Part shown: positions 1 through 7,793 of the stretch, one piece after another | Layout of the letters: every line of letters begins with the position of its first letter | Position numbering within the stretch: position 1 is the first letter of the stretch | NCBI GenBank assembly: GCA_050943935.1 | Contig: JBMNQC010000008.1 | Span: 62,001-126,000, forward strand | Direction of reading: 5' to 3' | Source: Heteroscillospira sp050943935 | Lineage (GTDB): Bacteria > Bacillota > Clostridia > Oscillospirales > Oscillospiraceae | Length of the DNA stretch: 64,000 nt | The notes under the pieces: model-generated | Database searches by the model: none | What the model saw: the letters and a program-made list of their open reading frames with translations, nothing else | What the model was told of the DNA's origin: nothing | Position numbers and translations under genes: made by a program

Positions 1-95
1 GGGGTGATCGGGTAGATACCCGCAACTTCGGTAAACGCATAAGAAACATGCGCTGCCGCGTTGTTACCGTCCATGGATTTGAGTTTTCTAGCCAT
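1..95 (-). CDS. nifJ: Pyruvate:ferredoxin (flavodoxin) oxidoreductase, N-terminal start only
   Basis: Only the first 31 codons are inside the window; the rest lies to the left. The visible protein begins MARKLKSMDGNNAAAHVSYA and continues FTEVAGIYPITP, the hallmark N-terminus of homodimeric PFOR, where the YPITP segment forms part of the pyruvate/thiamine diphosphate domain. The enzyme oxidatively decarboxylates pyruvate to acetyl-CoA and reduces ferredoxin in the cytoplasm of anaerobes. The ATG at 93-95 is preceded by a GGAG site about 10 bases upstream and a good promoter further up, so the start is secure. Symbol follows family usage (por is also used). Confidence 0.9.
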   Translation of the reverse strand, partial: MARKLKSMDGNNAAAHVSYAFTEVAGIYPIT

Positions 96-176
96 AACGA
101 TATCCATCTCCTATAAATATTTTTGATAGCTCGATAGCGAGTTGTGAATAACTTCACATTCTGGACGAACACAGTT

Positions 177-205
177 ATTCTATCATTTATTCACCGGCTT
201 GTAAA
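177..205 (-). promoter_or_regulatory. SigA-type promoter for the PFOR gene
   Basis: On the minus strand TTTACA (200-205) and TAGAAT (177-182) are separated by exactly 17 bases, about 80 bases upstream of the PFOR start. It points away from the Asp23 promoter, so the two genes are divergently transcribed from a 281-base intergenic region. Confidence 0.6.
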
Positions 206-283
206 CCTGAAATCTCAATTTTTTCGCAGGTTAAGTTTGAATTTTGCGTTAAAATACGCCGTTTCCGGCAAAAATATTGGTAC

Positions 284-312
284 TTGTTATTTCCCGGCGC
301 TTGTAATATAAT
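284..312 (+). promoter_or_regulatory. SigA-type promoter for the Asp23-FakA genes
   Basis: TTGTTA (284-289), a 17-base spacer and a perfect TATAAT (307-312) lie 65 bases upstream of the Asp23 ATG. Confidence 0.65.
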
Positions 313-376
313 AATAAAAATGTAAGTACTGTAAATTTTGGTATTTTACTCATCTCGTGAAAGGAGAGCTGTTTAT

Positions 377-733
377 ATGGTGACCATACAGAACAAACGC
401 GGCAACGTCTGCATTACCGACGATGTTATCACCTTCCTGGCCGGCGACGCGGCCACGAACTGCTTCGGCGTAAAGGGCATGGCCGGCAAGGCCAAGGAAA
501 GCGGACTGTATCAGCTGCTGCGGCGTGAGAGTATGTCCAAGGGCGTTACCGTCACATACAACGACGACGGCAGCCTGTCCATCCGCCTGCACATCGTGGT
601 GGACCACGGCGTGAACGTGACCACTCTGTGCTCCAGCATTATGAATGAGGTCAGCTACAAGCTGCGCGAGGCCACCGGCACCCCGGTGAAGAGCGTGGAC
701 GTCTACGTTGACTCAATGGTTATGACCGACTAA
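377..733 (+). CDS. Asp23/Gls24 family envelope stress protein
   Basis: 118 residues from the ATG at 377, which follows an AAGGAGAG ribosome site; in-frame codons further upstream include that site and are not used. The sequence (MVTIQNKRGNVCITDDVITFLAG, then the stretch ending VKSVDVYVDSMV) matches the Asp23/YloU family, small cytoplasmic or membrane-associated proteins linked to cell envelope stress. As in many Firmicutes it is followed directly by the FakA/YloV-type gene; the 113-base gap contains an imperfect hairpin (about 743-771) that could partly attenuate transcription. Exact molecular role is not established for this family. Family assignment is firm. Confidence 0.88.
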   Translation: MVTIQNKRGNVCITDDVITFLAGDAATNCFGVKGMAGKAKESGLYQLLRRESMSKGVTVTYNDDGSLSIRLHIVVDHGVNVTTLCSSIMNEVSYKLREATGTPVKSVDVYVDSMVMTD

Positions 734-846
734 AACGCGCTGGCAGAAAGAGCTGGGCCCTTTCTTTGCCAGATTATGCGAAGCGAGCCGCGCTTTGACT
801 GAAACTGTTTTTGCGACATTCCTTATTATATTAAGAGGTGTTATTT

Positions 847-2493
847 TTGAGAGAATTTATAGACGGCGCCGCATTCAGCCAGATGGTGCTGCGCGCGTCG
901 GAGGCGCTGGAGAACGATAAGCAGCGCATCAACGACCTGAACGTATTCCCCGTTCCCGACGGAGACACCGGTACGAATATGAGCCTCACTCTTTCCGCCG
1001 CCGCCGCTGAGCTGCGCAAAAAGGAGCCGGGCACCATCACCGAGTGCGCCGATACCGTGGCCAGCGCCATGCTGCGCGGAGCAAGAGGCAACTCCGGCGT
1101 TATCCTCTCCCTGCTGTTCCGGGGTCTTTCCAAGGGACTGAAGGGTCTGGAGGCCGCCGGCCCCGCCGAGTTTTCCGCCGCCATGAGCCGCGGAGTACGC
1201 GCCGCCTACAAGGCGGTTATGAAGCCCACCGAGGGCACTATTCTGACCGTTTCCCGGCTGGCCAGCGCCGCTGCCGAGGAGTTTGCCGCCGAGGGCAGCG
1301 ACATTGAGCTGATGCTCACCCACGCCATAGAGGCCGGCCGCGAGGCCGTGGCCGACACCCAAAATCTTAACCCCGTGCTGAAGCGCGCGGGCGTTGTGGA
1401 CGCCGGCGGCGAAGGCTACATCGTCATTCTGGACGCCATGCTGGCCTCTCTTGAGGGCCGCGCCGTGGCCAAGGCCGAGCCTGCCGAGGCTCAGCCCCAG
1501 ACAGGCAATGTGTTCGCTGAGTTTGACGAGGGCGAGATAAACTTCACCTACTGCACCGAGTTCATCGTTGAAAAGGCCAACACCAAAAGCCCCATGATAC
1601 TCCGGGAGTTCCTGGAGGGTCTGGGCGACTGTGTTGTGGTGGTGGACGACGATGAGATAATAAAAACCCATGTCCACACCAACGACCCCGGCAAGGTGCT
1701 CACCGAGGCGCTGACCTACGGCGCGCTTGCCACCGTTAAGATTGAAAACATGCGCAAGCAGCACACCGAGCAGATGGGCGCCGCCGCTGCCGCTCCCGCG
1801 GCTCCCGCTGAGGACGCTTCTCCCGCCCCCGCCGAGAAGAAATACGGCGCTGTGGCCGTGTGCGCGGGCGCTGGCCTGGAAAAGCTCTTCCGTGAGCTGG
1901 GCGCCGACGGCGTAGTGTCCGGCGGCCAGACCATGAACCCCTCCACCGAGGACATACTCCGGGAGGTTAACCGCACTCCCGCCGAGATAGTTTTCGTGTT
2001 CCCCAACAACAAAAACATCATCATGGCGGCCCAGCAGTGCGCCGCTCTCTCCGAGAAAAAGGTTGTTGTCATCCCCACCCGCACCGTGCCCCAGGGCGTG
2101 ACCGCCATGCTCAACATGGATGCCTCCATGGAGGAGGACGAGCTTGCCGATACCTTCAACTCCGTTATCGAGGGAGTTCACACCGCTCTGGTCACATATG
2201 CCGCCCGGGACAGCGAGTTCTCCGGCTACCACATCAAGGCCGGCGAGTATCTGGCTCTGATGGACGGCGCTCTCATAGGCAGCTACGACAATCAGGAGGC
2301 TCTCCTTGCAGCCCTTGGCGACAAGCTGGAGGAGCTCAGCCCCGAGTTTCTGTCCGTCTACTACGGCTGCGACGTCTCCGAGCAGGACGCCCTGGATTTC
2401 TCCGGCGTGCTGGAAGAGCGCTTCGCCGACGCCGAGCTGACCCTTCTCTCCGGCGGTCAGCCCGTCTACTATTACATGATAAGCGCAGAATAA
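847..2493 (+). CDS. DAK2/FakA-like fatty acid kinase subunit (YloV family)
   Basis: About 548 residues. The N-terminal DhaL/DAK2 domain (roughly residues 5-200) carries the nucleotide/Mg motif NVFPVPDGDTGTNM. A middle and C-terminal region follows, joined by an Ala/Pro-rich linker near residue 315. In the known system FakA phosphorylates fatty acids held by a FakB (DegV-family) partner for incorporation into phospholipid; no FakB is in this window. I choose TTG at 847 because the GAGGTG at 835-840 then serves as ribosome site with 6-base spacing; the GTG at 838 would overlap that site. Co-transcribed with the Asp23 gene and closed by a terminator. recG, often next, is absent here. Confidence 0.85.
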   Translation: MREFIDGAAFSQMVLRASEALENDKQRINDLNVFPVPDGDTGTNMSLTLSAAAAELRKKEPGTITECADTVASAMLRGARGNSGVILSLLFRGLSKGLKGLEAAGPAEFSAAMSRGVRAAYKAVMKPTEGTILTVSRLASAAAEEFAAEGSDIELMLTHAIEAGREAVADTQNLNPVLKRAGVVDAGGEGYIVILDAMLASLEGRAVAKAEPAEAQPQTGNVFAEFDEGEINFTYCTEFIVEKANTKSPMILREFLEGLGDCVVVVDDDEIIKTHVHTNDPGKVLTEALTYGALATVKIENMRKQHTEQMGAAAAAPAAPAEDASPAPAEKKYGAVAVCAGAGLEKLFRELGADGVVSGGQTMNPSTEDILREVNRTPAEIVFVFPNNKNIIMAAQQCAALSEKKVVVIPTRTVPQGVTAMLNMDASMEEDELADTFNSVIEGVHTALVTYAARDSEFSGYHIKAGEYLALMDGALIGSYDNQEALLAALGDKLEELSPEFLSVYYGCDVSEQDALDFSGVLEERFADAELTLLSGGQPVYYYMISAE

Positions 2494-2498
2494 ACGCC

Positions 2499-2528
2499 AA
2501 AAGCGCCCGCTATGCGGGCGCTTTTTTT
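2499..2528 (+). terminator. Rho-independent terminator after the FakA-like gene
   Basis: AGCGCCCGC/GCGGGCGCT stem with a 3-base loop, followed by a run of seven T, six bases after the stop codon. Confidence 0.9.
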
Positions 2529-2563
2529 GTCTTTTCCTCCCCTGACAGGCGTCGGTACAGCGA

Positions 2564-2632
2564 GTTTTAGTGAATAGTGAAAAGTGAATAGTTGTGGTGT
2601 CGCTGCGCGACGGATTTAAAAATCTTTAGCCT
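2564..2632 (+). repeat. Type-4 mini-repeat (AGTGAATAGTGAA ... GTCGC..GCGAC)
   Basis: AT-rich GTGAATAGTGAA segment followed by TGGTGTCGCTGCGCGACGG. Related copies occur near 10922-10970, 18158-18245 (reverse) and 37190-37240, always in the gap after a gene. Non-coding; function unknown. Confidence 0.6.
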
Positions 2633-2661
2633 CAAGTTCGCTTAAAACTAATTAAGAGCGT

Positions 2662-3014
2662 GTAGGGGCGCGCAATGCGCGCCCGCGTACTTATGCGCCC
2701 GGGTACGGGTGCGGAATTGGTTTTTACCGCGGGGGTCGGGATATGAAACCCATTTCTTTAAAGAAACGGGTTTCAGGCTTCCCAAAGAACTTGCCTAAAT
2801 CGAATACTCTTTTGGGCCTCGCCGACGCGCACAACGCGCTCGTGCGGCGGTAGATGTAAGCCTTGGCCTGTATCGAAGTGCAATAGTATCAGGTGAGCTT
2901 CACGCTGAACTCTATTGCCCAATTCCATCGACTCAGGCGCGACGAACACCGCACTCACCCTTCGCCATTTGAATGAGTGAGCTTTAGCTCACGAGAGTTC
3001 CCTCCTCGCGGCAC
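2662..3014 (-). repeat. Dispersed intergenic repeat, copy A (type-1 core)
   Basis: Reverse-complement copy of the element at 28355-28702, matching almost base for base over about 340 bases. Landmarks read on the minus strand: GTGAGCTAAAGCTCAC palindrome, GAATTGGGCAATAGAGTTCAG, CGCACGAGCGCGTTGTGCGCG, then the GAAACC(C/A)/GGGTTTC hairpin, and a 19-base palindrome at the end. A 61-codon open frame at 2773-2958 recurs in copy D but more divergent copies do not keep it, so I treat the element as non-coding. Confidence 0.75.
2666..2684. repeat. 19-base palindrome, copy 1 of 6
   Basis: GGGCGCGCAATGCGCGCCC. Identical copies at 3185-3203, 11439-11457, 23995-24013, 28680-28698 and 28825-28843, mostly followed by CTAC. 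REP-like; forms a strong hairpin. Confidence 0.85.
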
Positions 3015-3059
3015 AGCCGCTGCGGTCGGTGGCTAAAAACGTGCCACCGGCACGTTTTC

Positions 3060-3183
3060 TTAACGCCCCGATGGCCCATGGCGAACGGTTAGTTTCTTTG
3101 GCGGGCGACACCGTTTCTTTTTAAAAGAAATGGGGTCGCACTTCGCAGCCCGCAGGCTGCGCCCCATCCCCCTGCGGATATCT
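3060..3183 (-). repeat. Dispersed repeat, type-1 flank of copy A
   Basis: Reverse complement of the segment preceding the core in copies B and C: GGGGCGCAGCCTGC, ACCCCATTTCTTT, AGAAACGGTGTCGCCCGCC and AACGGTTCGCCATGGGCC. This shows the elements are modular mosaics. Confidence 0.6.
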
Positions 3184-3184
3184 C

Positions 3185-3203
3185 GGGCGCGCAATGCGCG
3201 CCC
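3185..3203. repeat. 19-base palindrome, copy 2 of 6
   Basis: GGGCGCGCAATGCGCGCCC followed by CTAC, immediately before a type-2 repeat. Confidence 0.85.
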
Positions 3204-3210
3204 CTACATG

Positions 3211-3312
3211 CCAAAGCCTCCCCCTGTGTAAGGGGAGGTGCCCTGCAAAGGCGGAGGGGTTGTCAATCCCTCAGTCGCTTCGCGACAGCTCCCTTTACAC
3301 AAGGGAGCCTTG
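3211..3312 (+). repeat. Type-2 repeat (about 100 bases), copy 1 of 3
   Basis: Begins CCAAAGCCTCCCC, contains GGAGGGGTTGTCAATCCCTC and ends CAAGGGAGCCTT. Its ends and middle can pair into nested hairpins (GGGGAGG, GACAGCTCCCTTT...). Copies at 11464-11568 and 28705-28807. Very similar elements are familiar from Oscillospiraceae-type genomes. Non-coding. Confidence 0.75.
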
Positions 3313-3340
3313 GATGCGCAGTAACACAACAATTATTCAT

Positions 3341-3382
3341 AAAACAGATAATCCTCCCCTGATGGGGAGGATTATCTGTTTT
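3341..3382 (-). terminator. Terminator of the histidine operon
   Basis: Perfect 19-base-pair stem around a TGAT loop (arms 3341-3359 and 3364-3382). It begins inside the hisIE stop codon on the minus strand and ends in TTTT, so it terminates the his operon. Confidence 0.88.
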
Positions 3383-4028
3383 ATACCATTTTCTCCTGCT
3401 TTACCTTATGGTCGATAACGTGTCTGGACGCCAACTCACCGCGCACATCCTCCACGCTGATGCCGTTTTCCACCATGAGCACCATGACGTGGTACATGAG
3501 GTCGGCGATCTCATACACGGTCTCCCGCTTGTCCTGAGCCTTGGCGGCAATTATTACCTCGGTGCACTCCTCGCCCACCTTTTTCAGTATCTTGTCCAGT
3601 CCCTTGTCGAAAAGGTAGGTGGTGTAGCTGCCCTCAGGCCTGTCGGCTTTGCGGCCCTCCAGCAGCTCATAGAGGCCCTCCACGGAGAAGGCGGCGCCGG
3701 ACGGGGCTATATACAGCCTGTCGTTAAAGCAGGAGTCCGTGCCCAGATGGCAGGCGGGGCCTTCCTTATTCACCAGCACCACCAAGGCGTCCCGGTCGCA
3801 GTCGGCGATTATCTCCACAATGTGCTGGATGTTGCCGCTCTCCTCGCCCTTGCGCCAGAGCTTTTGGCGGGAGCGGCTCCAGAAGCAGGTGCGCCCCTCG
3901 TTCATACTGATCTCCAGGCTCTCCCGGTTCATATACGCCACGGTGAGCACCTTTTTGCTCCCTGCGTCCACCACAACGGCGGGCACAAGGCCGTGGCCGT
4001 TGAATTTGATATCGTCTATACTAAGCAT
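3381..4028 (-). CDS. hisIE: Bifunctional phosphoribosyl-AMP cyclohydrolase / phosphoribosyl-ATP pyrophosphatase
   Basis: 215 residues, a HisI-HisE fusion catalysing histidine steps 2 and 3. HisI occupies about residues 1-108, with the metal and active-site motifs CFWSRSRQKLWRKGEESG (48-65), DCDRD (76-80) and GPACHLGTDSCF (90-101; Zn-type cysteines). HisE occupies about 115-205 with EECTEVIIAAK (153-163) and EIADLMYH (173-180). All expected motifs are present. It is the last gene of the nine-gene operon, 12 bases after hisF. Confidence 0.95.
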   Translation of the reverse strand: MLSIDDIKFNGHGLVPAVVVDAGSKKVLTVAYMNRESLEISMNEGRTCFWSRSRQKLWRKGEESGNIQHIVEIIADCDRDALVVLVNKEGPACHLGTDSCFNDRLYIAPSGAAFSVEGLYELLEGRKADRPEGSYTTYLFDKGLDKILKKVGEECTEVIIAAKAQDKRETVYEIADLMYHVMVLMVENGISVEDVRGELASRHVIDHKVKQEKMV

Positions 4029-4040
4029 GGTAATTCCCCT

Positions 4041-4796
4041 TTATCGAACATTTATGCCGTTTTCGGCCAGAGTTTTCTTCAGCTCCTGTATGGACACCTC
4101 GCCGAAGTGGAAGATGGAGGCGGCAAGGCCCGCGTCCACCCCCGGCAGGGTCTTGAACAGCCGGGTGAAATCCTCGATTTTTCCCGCGCCGCCGGAGGCG
4201 ATGACAGGGACCTTTACCGCCTCGCACACGGCGGAGAGCATCTCAATATCGAAGCCGCCCTTCACGCCGTCGGTGTCTATGCTGTTCACAACTATCTCGC
4301 CGGCGCCGTTTTCCGCGCCCCGGCGTATCCAGTCTATGGCGTCTATGCCGGTGTTATCCCGTCCGCCCCGGGCGAACAGGGTGAAGCGCCCGTCCACCCG
4401 CTTCACATCCGCGGAGAGGACCACGCACTGGTCGCCGTATTTCTTCGCGGCGGCGCCTATAAGCCCCGGGTCCCGGATGGCGCCGGAGTTCACGCTGACC
4501 TTGTCCGCGCCGCACTTGAGCACCCGGTCGAAGTCGTCCAGGGTGTTTATGCCGCCTCCCACGGTGAGGGGGATGAAGATGGTCTCCGCCACCTTTTTAA
4601 GAATATCCGTAAAAAGGCCCCGGCCCTCGGCGGAGGCGGTGATATCATAGAACACCAGCTCGTCCGCGCCGCTGTCGCTGTAAAATTTGCCCAGCTCCAC
4701 GGGGGAGCTCACGTCGCTGAGGCCCTCGAAGTTTACGCCCTTTACCACCCGTCCGTCACGGACGTCCAGGCAGGGGATGATGCGCTTTGTTATCAT
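4041..4796 (-). CDS. hisF: Imidazole glycerol phosphate synthase, cyclase subunit
   Basis: 251 residues, the usual HisF length. It is a (beta/alpha)8 barrel that uses ammonia from HisH to convert PRFAR to imidazole glycerol phosphate and AICAR. The start MITKRIIPCLDVRDGRVVKG contains catalytic Asp11; the second catalytic Asp is at 130 (LSADVKRVDG). Phosphate loops TVGGGIN and VIASGGAG are present. It overlaps hisA by 4 bases (ATGA), implying translational coupling. Confidence 0.96.
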   Translation of the reverse strand: MITKRIIPCLDVRDGRVVKGVNFEGLSDVSSPVELGKFYSDSGADELVFYDITASAEGRGLFTDILKKVAETIFIPLTVGGGINTLDDFDRVLKCGADKVSVNSGAIRDPGLIGAAAKKYGDQCVVLSADVKRVDGRFTLFARGGRDNTGIDAIDWIRRGAENGAGEIVVNSIDTDGVKGGFDIEMLSAVCEAVKVPVIASGGAGKIEDFTRLFKTLPGVDAGLAASIFHFGEVSIQELKKTLAENGINVR

Positions 4797-5509
4797 GCCC
4801 GCGCCTCCCCTATGGCCTGTGCCAGGTCTATGCCGCCGGTATACAGGGCCTTGCCCAGAATTGCGCCGTAGACGTCCATTTTCGTGAGGGCGCGCACATC
4901 CTCCATGGAGGAGACGCCGCCGGAGGCGACGATGTCCATTTCGAACTGCTCACTCAGTTCCTTGTATAAGGGCAGGTTCGTGCCGGACATGGCTCCGTCC
5001 TTGGAGATGTCCGTGCATATGACGGTCTTTACCCCCATCTCCGCCAGGGAGCGGCAGAAGCCGAAGCAGTCATTATCCGACACCTCGGTCCAGCCGTGGG
5101 TGGCCACGAAGCCGTTTTTCACATCCACGCCCACGGCGATGGCGGCGCCGTATTTTTCGGTCATGCGCCGGGTGAAGTCCGGGTCGGTGACGGCGGCGGT
5201 GCCCAGAATGACCCGCATCACGCCCGCGTCCAGATAGGCCCTTATGACCTCCTCGCTGCGTATGCCGCCGCCCACCTGGGTTTTCAGTCCGCTTTCACGG
5301 ACTATTCGGGCGATAAGCTCCAGATTGGGGGTGCCGCCGGTCTTTGCGCCGGCCAGGTCCACCACGTGGAGGTACTCCGCCCCCGCGTCCCGGAAGGACA
5401 GGGCCACGGACACGGGGTCGTCGCTGTATACGGTCATCTGGTCGTAGTCGCCCTTATACAGGCGCACGGCCTTGCCGTCGTATAGGTCTATGGCTGGGAA
5501 TATGTTCAT
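4793..5509 (-). CDS. hisA: ProFAR isomerase
   Basis: 238 residues from the ATG at 5507-5509 (MNIFPAIDLYDGKAVRL). A longer in-frame reading would run into hisH and is rejected. A (beta/alpha)8 barrel homologous to HisF, it performs the Amadori isomerisation of ProFAR. Catalytic Asp8 in AIDLYDGK and the second Asp in GVDVKNGFVATHGW are visible, as are QVGGGIR and VASGGVSS phosphate loops. It overlaps hisH by 4 bases and hisF by 4 bases. Confidence 0.95.
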   Translation of the reverse strand: MNIFPAIDLYDGKAVRLYKGDYDQMTVYSDDPVSVALSFRDAGAEYLHVVDLAGAKTGGTPNLELIARIVRESGLKTQVGGGIRSEEVIRAYLDAGVMRVILGTAAVTDPDFTRRMTEKYGAAIAVGVDVKNGFVATHGWTEVSDNDCFGFCRSLAEMGVKTVICTDISKDGAMSGTNLPLYKELSEQFEMDIVASGGVSSMEDVRALTKMDVYGAILGKALYTGGIDLAQAIGEARA

Positions 5510-6126
5510 GCTCCTGCCTCCGTTTCGCAAAATGCCCGCAGCATATCAAGGCCCACCCGCCCGCTCTTTTCCGGGTGGAACTGGGTGCCCATGACGTTTC
5601 CCCTCTGCACCGAGGCTGTAAGCATGGCTCCGTACTCCGTGCGGGAGGTGATAAATTCATCCGGCGTGTCCGCCCAGTAGCTGTGGACAAAATAGACATG
5701 CTCGCCGGGCTTTGTGTATTTCAGCACGCCGCCAGGGCGGCTTATCTCCAGAGCGTTCCAGCCGATGTGGGGAATTTTCAGCTCCGGGGGGATTTTTTCC
5801 GCTATGGGGCGCACCGTGCCGGGGATGAGCCCCAGGCCCCTGTGTACGCCGTATTCAAGGCTCTCCTCGAAAAGCAGCTGCATGCCCAGGCATATGCCCA
5901 ACAGGGGCTTGCCCGCGGCACATTCCTCCAGCACGGCCTCCGCCATGCCGGTCTCCCGCAGCTTCCGGGCGGCGTCGGCAAATGCGCCCACGCCGGGGAG
6001 GATCACGCGCTGGGCGGCGCGTATCTCCTCACGGGAGTTTGTGACTATGGCATCCGCGCCTATGCTTTTCAGGGACGAGAGGAGGGAAAAAAGATTTCCC
6101 ACTCCGTAATCAATAATGGCTACCAT
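5506..6126 (-). CDS. hisH: Imidazole glycerol phosphate synthase, glutaminase subunit
   Basis: 206 residues. Class I glutamine amidotransferase giving ammonia to HisF. The full triad is visible: nucleophile Cys79 in LLGICLGMQLLFE, His184 and Glu186 in TQFHPEKSG. The oxyanion strand PGVGAF is present. It lies between hisB (9-base gap) and hisA (4-base overlap). Confidence 0.96.
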   Translation of the reverse strand: MVAIIDYGVGNLFSLLSSLKSIGADAIVTNSREEIRAAQRVILPGVGAFADAARKLRETGMAEAVLEECAAGKPLLGICLGMQLLFEESLEYGVHRGLGLIPGTVRPIAEKIPPELKIPHIGWNALEISRPGGVLKYTKPGEHVYFVHSYWADTPDEFITSRTEYGAMLTASVQRGNVMGTQFHPEKSGRVGLDMLRAFCETEAGA

Positions 6127-6135
6127 GTATCCTCC

Positions 6136-6726
6136 TTACAGCAGGCCCTTGGTGGAGGGTATCTCCCCCGCCAGGGCGGGGTCTATGCTCACGGCCTGAC
6201 GCAGGGCCCGGCCCAGGCCCTTGAAGCAGGCCTCTATTATGTGATGGCTGTTTTTGCCCGCCAGGGAGCGGACGTGGAGGGTGAATTTTCCCGCCCGGGT
6301 GAGGGCCAGGAGGAACTCCTCCACCAGCTCGGTGTCGAACTGACCCACCTTTTCCGTGGGGATATCCAGGGCGCAGCCCAGGCAGCCCCGGCCGGACAGG
6401 TCAAGGGCAACCAGCACCAGAGCCTCGTCCATGGGCAGGAGCATCTGGCCGTAGCGGTTTATTCCCAGGCAGTCGCCCAGGGCCTCGGACAGGGCCTGTC
6501 CCAGACAGATGCCTATGTCCTCAACGCTGTGGTGGTCGTCCACGTTCACGTCGCCCTTGCACTTCACGGTCAGGTCAAAGCGTCCGTGGCGGGCGAAAAG
6601 GGTGAGCATATGGTCCAGAAAGCCCACGCCGGTGTCAACATCGGCCGTTCCCCGGCCGTCCAGGCGCAGGGCCAGATATATTTCGGTCTCGGCGGTGGCC
6701 CGCTCGATCTCAGCGCAGCGAAGCAT
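6136..6726 (-). CDS. hisB: Imidazoleglycerol-phosphate dehydratase (monofunctional)
   Basis: 196 residues, the size of the stand-alone dehydratase, with no N-terminal histidinol-phosphatase domain. Mn-binding motifs are DDHHSVED (63-70) and SHHIIEACFK near residue 160, plus GFLDHML (35-41). It converts imidazole glycerol phosphate to imidazole acetol phosphate. The start codon overlaps the hisC stop by one base. Confidence 0.95.
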   Translation of the reverse strand: MLRCAEIERATAETEIYLALRLDGRGTADVDTGVGFLDHMLTLFARHGRFDLTVKCKGDVNVDDHHSVEDIGICLGQALSEALGDCLGINRYGQMLLPMDEALVLVALDLSGRGCLGCALDIPTEKVGQFDTELVEEFLLALTRAGKFTLHVRSLAGKNSHHIIEACFKGLGRALRQAVSIDPALAGEIPSTKGLL

Positions 6727-7793
6727 CAGATTTCCTCCTTTATTATCTCTCCCAGAGCGGACGCCAGCGCCTCCATCTCCTCCGGCGCGCCAATGGTAAC
6801 GCGCAGCCAGTCCTCTATGCGCTTTTTGGAGAAGCGGCGCACCAGTATGCCCCTCTCACGGAGCTTATCGTACAGCTTTTCGCCGGAGACGCCCGGCCTG
6901 CGGGTGAATAGGAAGTTAGCGCTGCTGGGCAGGGTCTCAAAGCCCAGCGCGGCCAGCGCCGCCGCGGTCTTTTCCCGGGTGGCGATTATTTTTTTGCAGT
7001 TTTCCTCAAAATACCCCGTATCCCGTATGGCCTCAACGCCCGCCAGAGCAGTCAGTCGGTTTATGCAGTAGGGATTCGTGGAGAATTTTATCTTGTTCAG
7101 GTCGGCTATCAGCTCCCCGTCGCCTATGGCGAAGCCCAGCCGCGCGCCCGCCAGGGAGCGGGACTTGGAGAAGGTCTGGGCCACAATGAGGTTTTTGTAG
7201 CTTTTGGTCAGCTCCACGCAGCTCTCGGCGCCGAAGTCCACATAGGCCTCGTCTATGAGCACCACATCATCGGGGTTGTGCTCCAAAATTTCCACGATTT
7301 GGCTGCGGCTCAGGGCCATGCCCGTGGGGGCGTTGGGGTTGGCTATGACTATGGTGCGGCCCAGGCCGAAGTAGTCGGCGGGGTCTATGGAGAAATCCTC
7401 CCTCAGAGGCACGCGCAGGCAGTCCAGCCCGTAGAGCTGGCCGTAGACCTCGTAAAATCCGTAGCTTATATCCGGGAAGGCGGCGCCCTTGTTTTTGCCG
7501 CAGAAGGCCATGAAGGTGAAGTTCAGTATATCGTCCGAGCCGTTGCCGGTGTAGACCATCTCCCGAGAGACGCCGAAGTGCTCCGCTATGGCGGCGGTGA
7601 GGGCGCGGGTGGCGGGGTCGGAATACAGGCGCAGGTCGGCCACCTCACGGCTGTTCAGGGCGGCTATAACTCCCGGCGCGGGGGGATAGGGGGACTCGTT
7701 GGTGTTCAGCTTGATATATTTCTTGTCCAGAGGCTGCTCGCCGGGGGTGTAGGCCTCCAGAGCCGCGAAGCGCTCATCCAGAAACCGGCTCAT
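6726..7793 (-). CDS. hisC: Histidinol-phosphate aminotransferase
   Basis: 355 residues, PLP fold type I aminotransferase. NTNESPYPPAP near the N-terminus, the YTGNGSDD cofactor segment, the NPNAPTG loop, DEAYVDFG, and the Schiff-base Lys in TFSKSRSLAGARLGF are all visible, with the phosphate-binding Arg in that last motif. It transaminates imidazole acetol phosphate with glutamate. 4-base overlap with hisD. Confidence 0.95.
   Translation of the reverse strand: MSRFLDERFAALEAYTPGEQPLDKKYIKLNTNESPYPPAPGVIAALNSREVADLRLYSDPATRALTAAIAEHFGVSREMVYTGNGSDDILNFTFMAFCGKNKGAAFPDISYGFYEVYGQLYGLDCLRVPLREDFSIDPADYFGLGRTIVIANPNAPTGMALSRSQIVEILEHNPDDVVLIDEAYVDFGAESCVELTKSYKNLIVAQTFSKSRSLAGARLGFAIGDGELIADLNKIKFSTNPYCINRLTALAGVEAIRDTGYFEENCKKIIATREKTAAALAALGFETLPSSANFLFTRRPGVSGEKLYDKLRERGILVRRFSKKRIEDWLRVTIGAPEEMEALASALGEIIKEEI

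Noticed and set aside
2773..2958. 61-codon open frame that recurs almost unchanged at 28411-28596
   Set aside because: Identity follows from the DNA repeat itself. More diverged repeat copies B and C do not keep the frame, and no ribosome site precedes it.
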